Positions 29,464-30,339 of a DNA stretch of 30,339 bases are shown here, piece after piece; position 1 is the stretch's first letter, and the number at the start of each line of letters is the position of its first letter. The DNA is from Firmicutes bacterium UBA5227 (GTDB lineage: Bacteria > Bacillota > Clostridia > Tissierellales > Sedimentibacteraceae), in assembly GCA_002409285.1 (NCBI GenBank), contig DHUT01000083.1, positions 10,439 to 40,777 of the forward strand, given 5' to 3'. The notes beneath the pieces were generated by a model. The model made no database searches and was not told the DNA's origin. It saw only the letters and a list, made by a program, of their open reading frames with translations. The position numbers and the translations under genes are program-made.

Positions 29464-30339
29464 TTAGTGCTTCTTCCAAATTGAAGGAGTAAATGCTGCA
29501 AGTACTGGAATTATCTCCAGCCTTCCCAGTATCATGCATGCGGTTAAAACTATTTTGCTCAGGTTTGAAAAATCCGCAAAGCTCCCCATGGGTCCTACCA
29601 GTTCAAAACCTGGTCCTATGTTGCTTATGGTGGCTATAACCGCCGAAAAAGAAGACATAAAATCAAAATTATCCATTGAAACAATAATTACGGAAAAAAT
29701 GATTATGACAACATAAGAGAAGAAAAATATCAATATGCTCCTCAATGTATCCGAATCCACGATTTTTCCGTCTATTTTTACGGTTTGAACTGAATTGGGA
29801 TGTATTGTTCCCCTTATTTCATTGAACAGGGATTTAAACAACACTAAAATTCGTATTGATTTCACACCTCCGGCTGTGGAGCCGGCACATGAGCCAAAGA
29901 ACATAAGAGTCAATAAGACTGACTTTGAAAACATGGGCCAAAGGTTGAAATCCGTGGTTGCAAAGCCTGTGGTTGAAACCAGCGCTGAAACTGTGAACGC
30001 CGAATGTCTCAGCGCTTCGGACATGTCATAATTAAAATTAGGCAGTACATTTAAAAATACCAGTAATGTTCCCAATAATACATAGAAGGAAAAAAACCTC
30101 AGCTCTTCATTCTTAATGACACTTTTCCAGTCACCTTTTATCAGCAGCAAATAATACAGGGAGAAGTTTACTCCGAATATAAACATGCCTATGGTAATTA
30201 TCCAGTCAATCCACGGATTATTGTAATATCCTACGCTAAGTGCATTCATTGAAAAACCGCCTGTTCCTGCAGTTCCAAATGAGTATATAAATGAATCAAA
30301 TACAGGCATTCCGGCAATAATTAACAGAACTATTAAAAC
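29464..30339 (-). CDS. trkH: TrkH-type potassium transporter subunit (partial)
   Basis: The gene runs off the right edge; 291 C-terminal residues are visible and the reading frame is open to the last base. It is a polytopic membrane protein with the repeated M1-P-M2 selectivity-filter glycine segments of the Trk/Ktr/HKT superfamily: FGTAGTGGFSMNAL, STTGFATTDFNLWP and TISNIGPGFELVG, together with the conserved GSCAGSTAGGVKSIRILVLF and a C-terminal ILGRLEIIPVLAAFTPSIW. It forms the K+ channel-like pore of a Trk or Ktr uptake system. The end GRLEI...FTPxxW favours TrkH over KtrB. The regulatory TrkA/KtrA subunit is not in the window and may lie beyond the edge. Confidence 0.92.
   Translation of the reverse strand, partial: VLIVLLIIAGMPVFDSFIYSFGTAGTGGFSMNALSVGYYNNPWIDWIITIGMFIFGVNFSLYYLLLIKGDWKSVIKNEELRFFSFYVLLGTLLVFLNVLPNFNYDMSEALRHSAFTVSALVSTTGFATTDFNLWPMFSKSVLLTLMFFGSCAGSTAGGVKSIRILVLFKSLFNEIRGTIHPNSVQTVKIDGKIVDSDTLRSILIFFFSYVVIIIFSVIIVSMDNFDFMSSFSAVIATISNIGPGFELVGPMGSFADFSNLSKIVLTACMILGRLEIIPVLAAFTPSIWKKH

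Overview
The window is low-GC DNA. It carries spore genes (spmA, spmB, cwlD), an ornithine-fermentation operon and many strong TTGACA/TATAAT promoters with AGGAGG ribosome sites. This fits an anaerobic, endospore-forming, amino-acid-fermenting member of the Clostridia or Tissierellia. A Sedimentibacter-like organism is my guess from gene content; the sequence alone does not prove the genus.

Layout. (1) 1-740: a small membrane ORF and a truncated MutS-family remnant. (2) 855-3207, minus strand: a thiazole-salvage operon, thiW-thiM-thiE. Its roughly 360-nt leader holds a classical TPP riboswitch with a terminator. Closer to thiW lies a second TPP-like element that keeps the pyrimidine-sensing arm but lacks the pyrophosphate-sensing arm, and it has its own translational switch. 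(3) 3213-8048: trpS, an amidohydrolase, typA and convergent luxS. (4) 8171-17821: a PAS/AAA+/Fis sigma-54 activator, then two tandem palindromes, a consensus -24/-12 promoter and the oxidative ornithine pathway ord-ortA-ortB-oraS-oraE-(MutL-like)-orr, closed by a terminator. (5) 17820-21879: a membrane glycosyltransferase (minus), a CorC/HlyC-type protein, and spmA-spmB. (6) 21894-25614, minus strand: a DUF5317-like membrane protein, an HD-GYP membrane protein, a 25-codon peptide ORF with a structured leader, an unrecognised conserved-looking protein and cwlD. (7) 25698-29444: late cobalamin genes cbiB-cobD-cobQ. (8) The right edge cuts a TrkH-type K+ transporter.

How the parts fit. Orr turns L-ornithine into the D form. 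OraSE moves the amino group using adenosylcobalamin and PLP, Ord oxidises and deaminates the diaminopentanoate, and OrtAB thiolytically cleaves the product to alanine and acetyl-CoA. The MutL-like ATPase probably services the B12 mutase. The cobalamin genes nearby would supply its cofactor. In thiamin salvage, ThiW brings in hydroxyethylthiazole, ThiM phosphorylates it and ThiE joins it to HMP-PP.

The most unusual feature is the second, TPP-like riboswitch candidate at 2814-2960. Next come the apparent AUA start of cbiB, the sigma-54 control region of the ornithine operon, and the peptide ORF with a sequestered ribosome site upstream of the HD-GYP gene. No tRNA, rRNA, CRISPR array, insertion sequence or prophage was seen.
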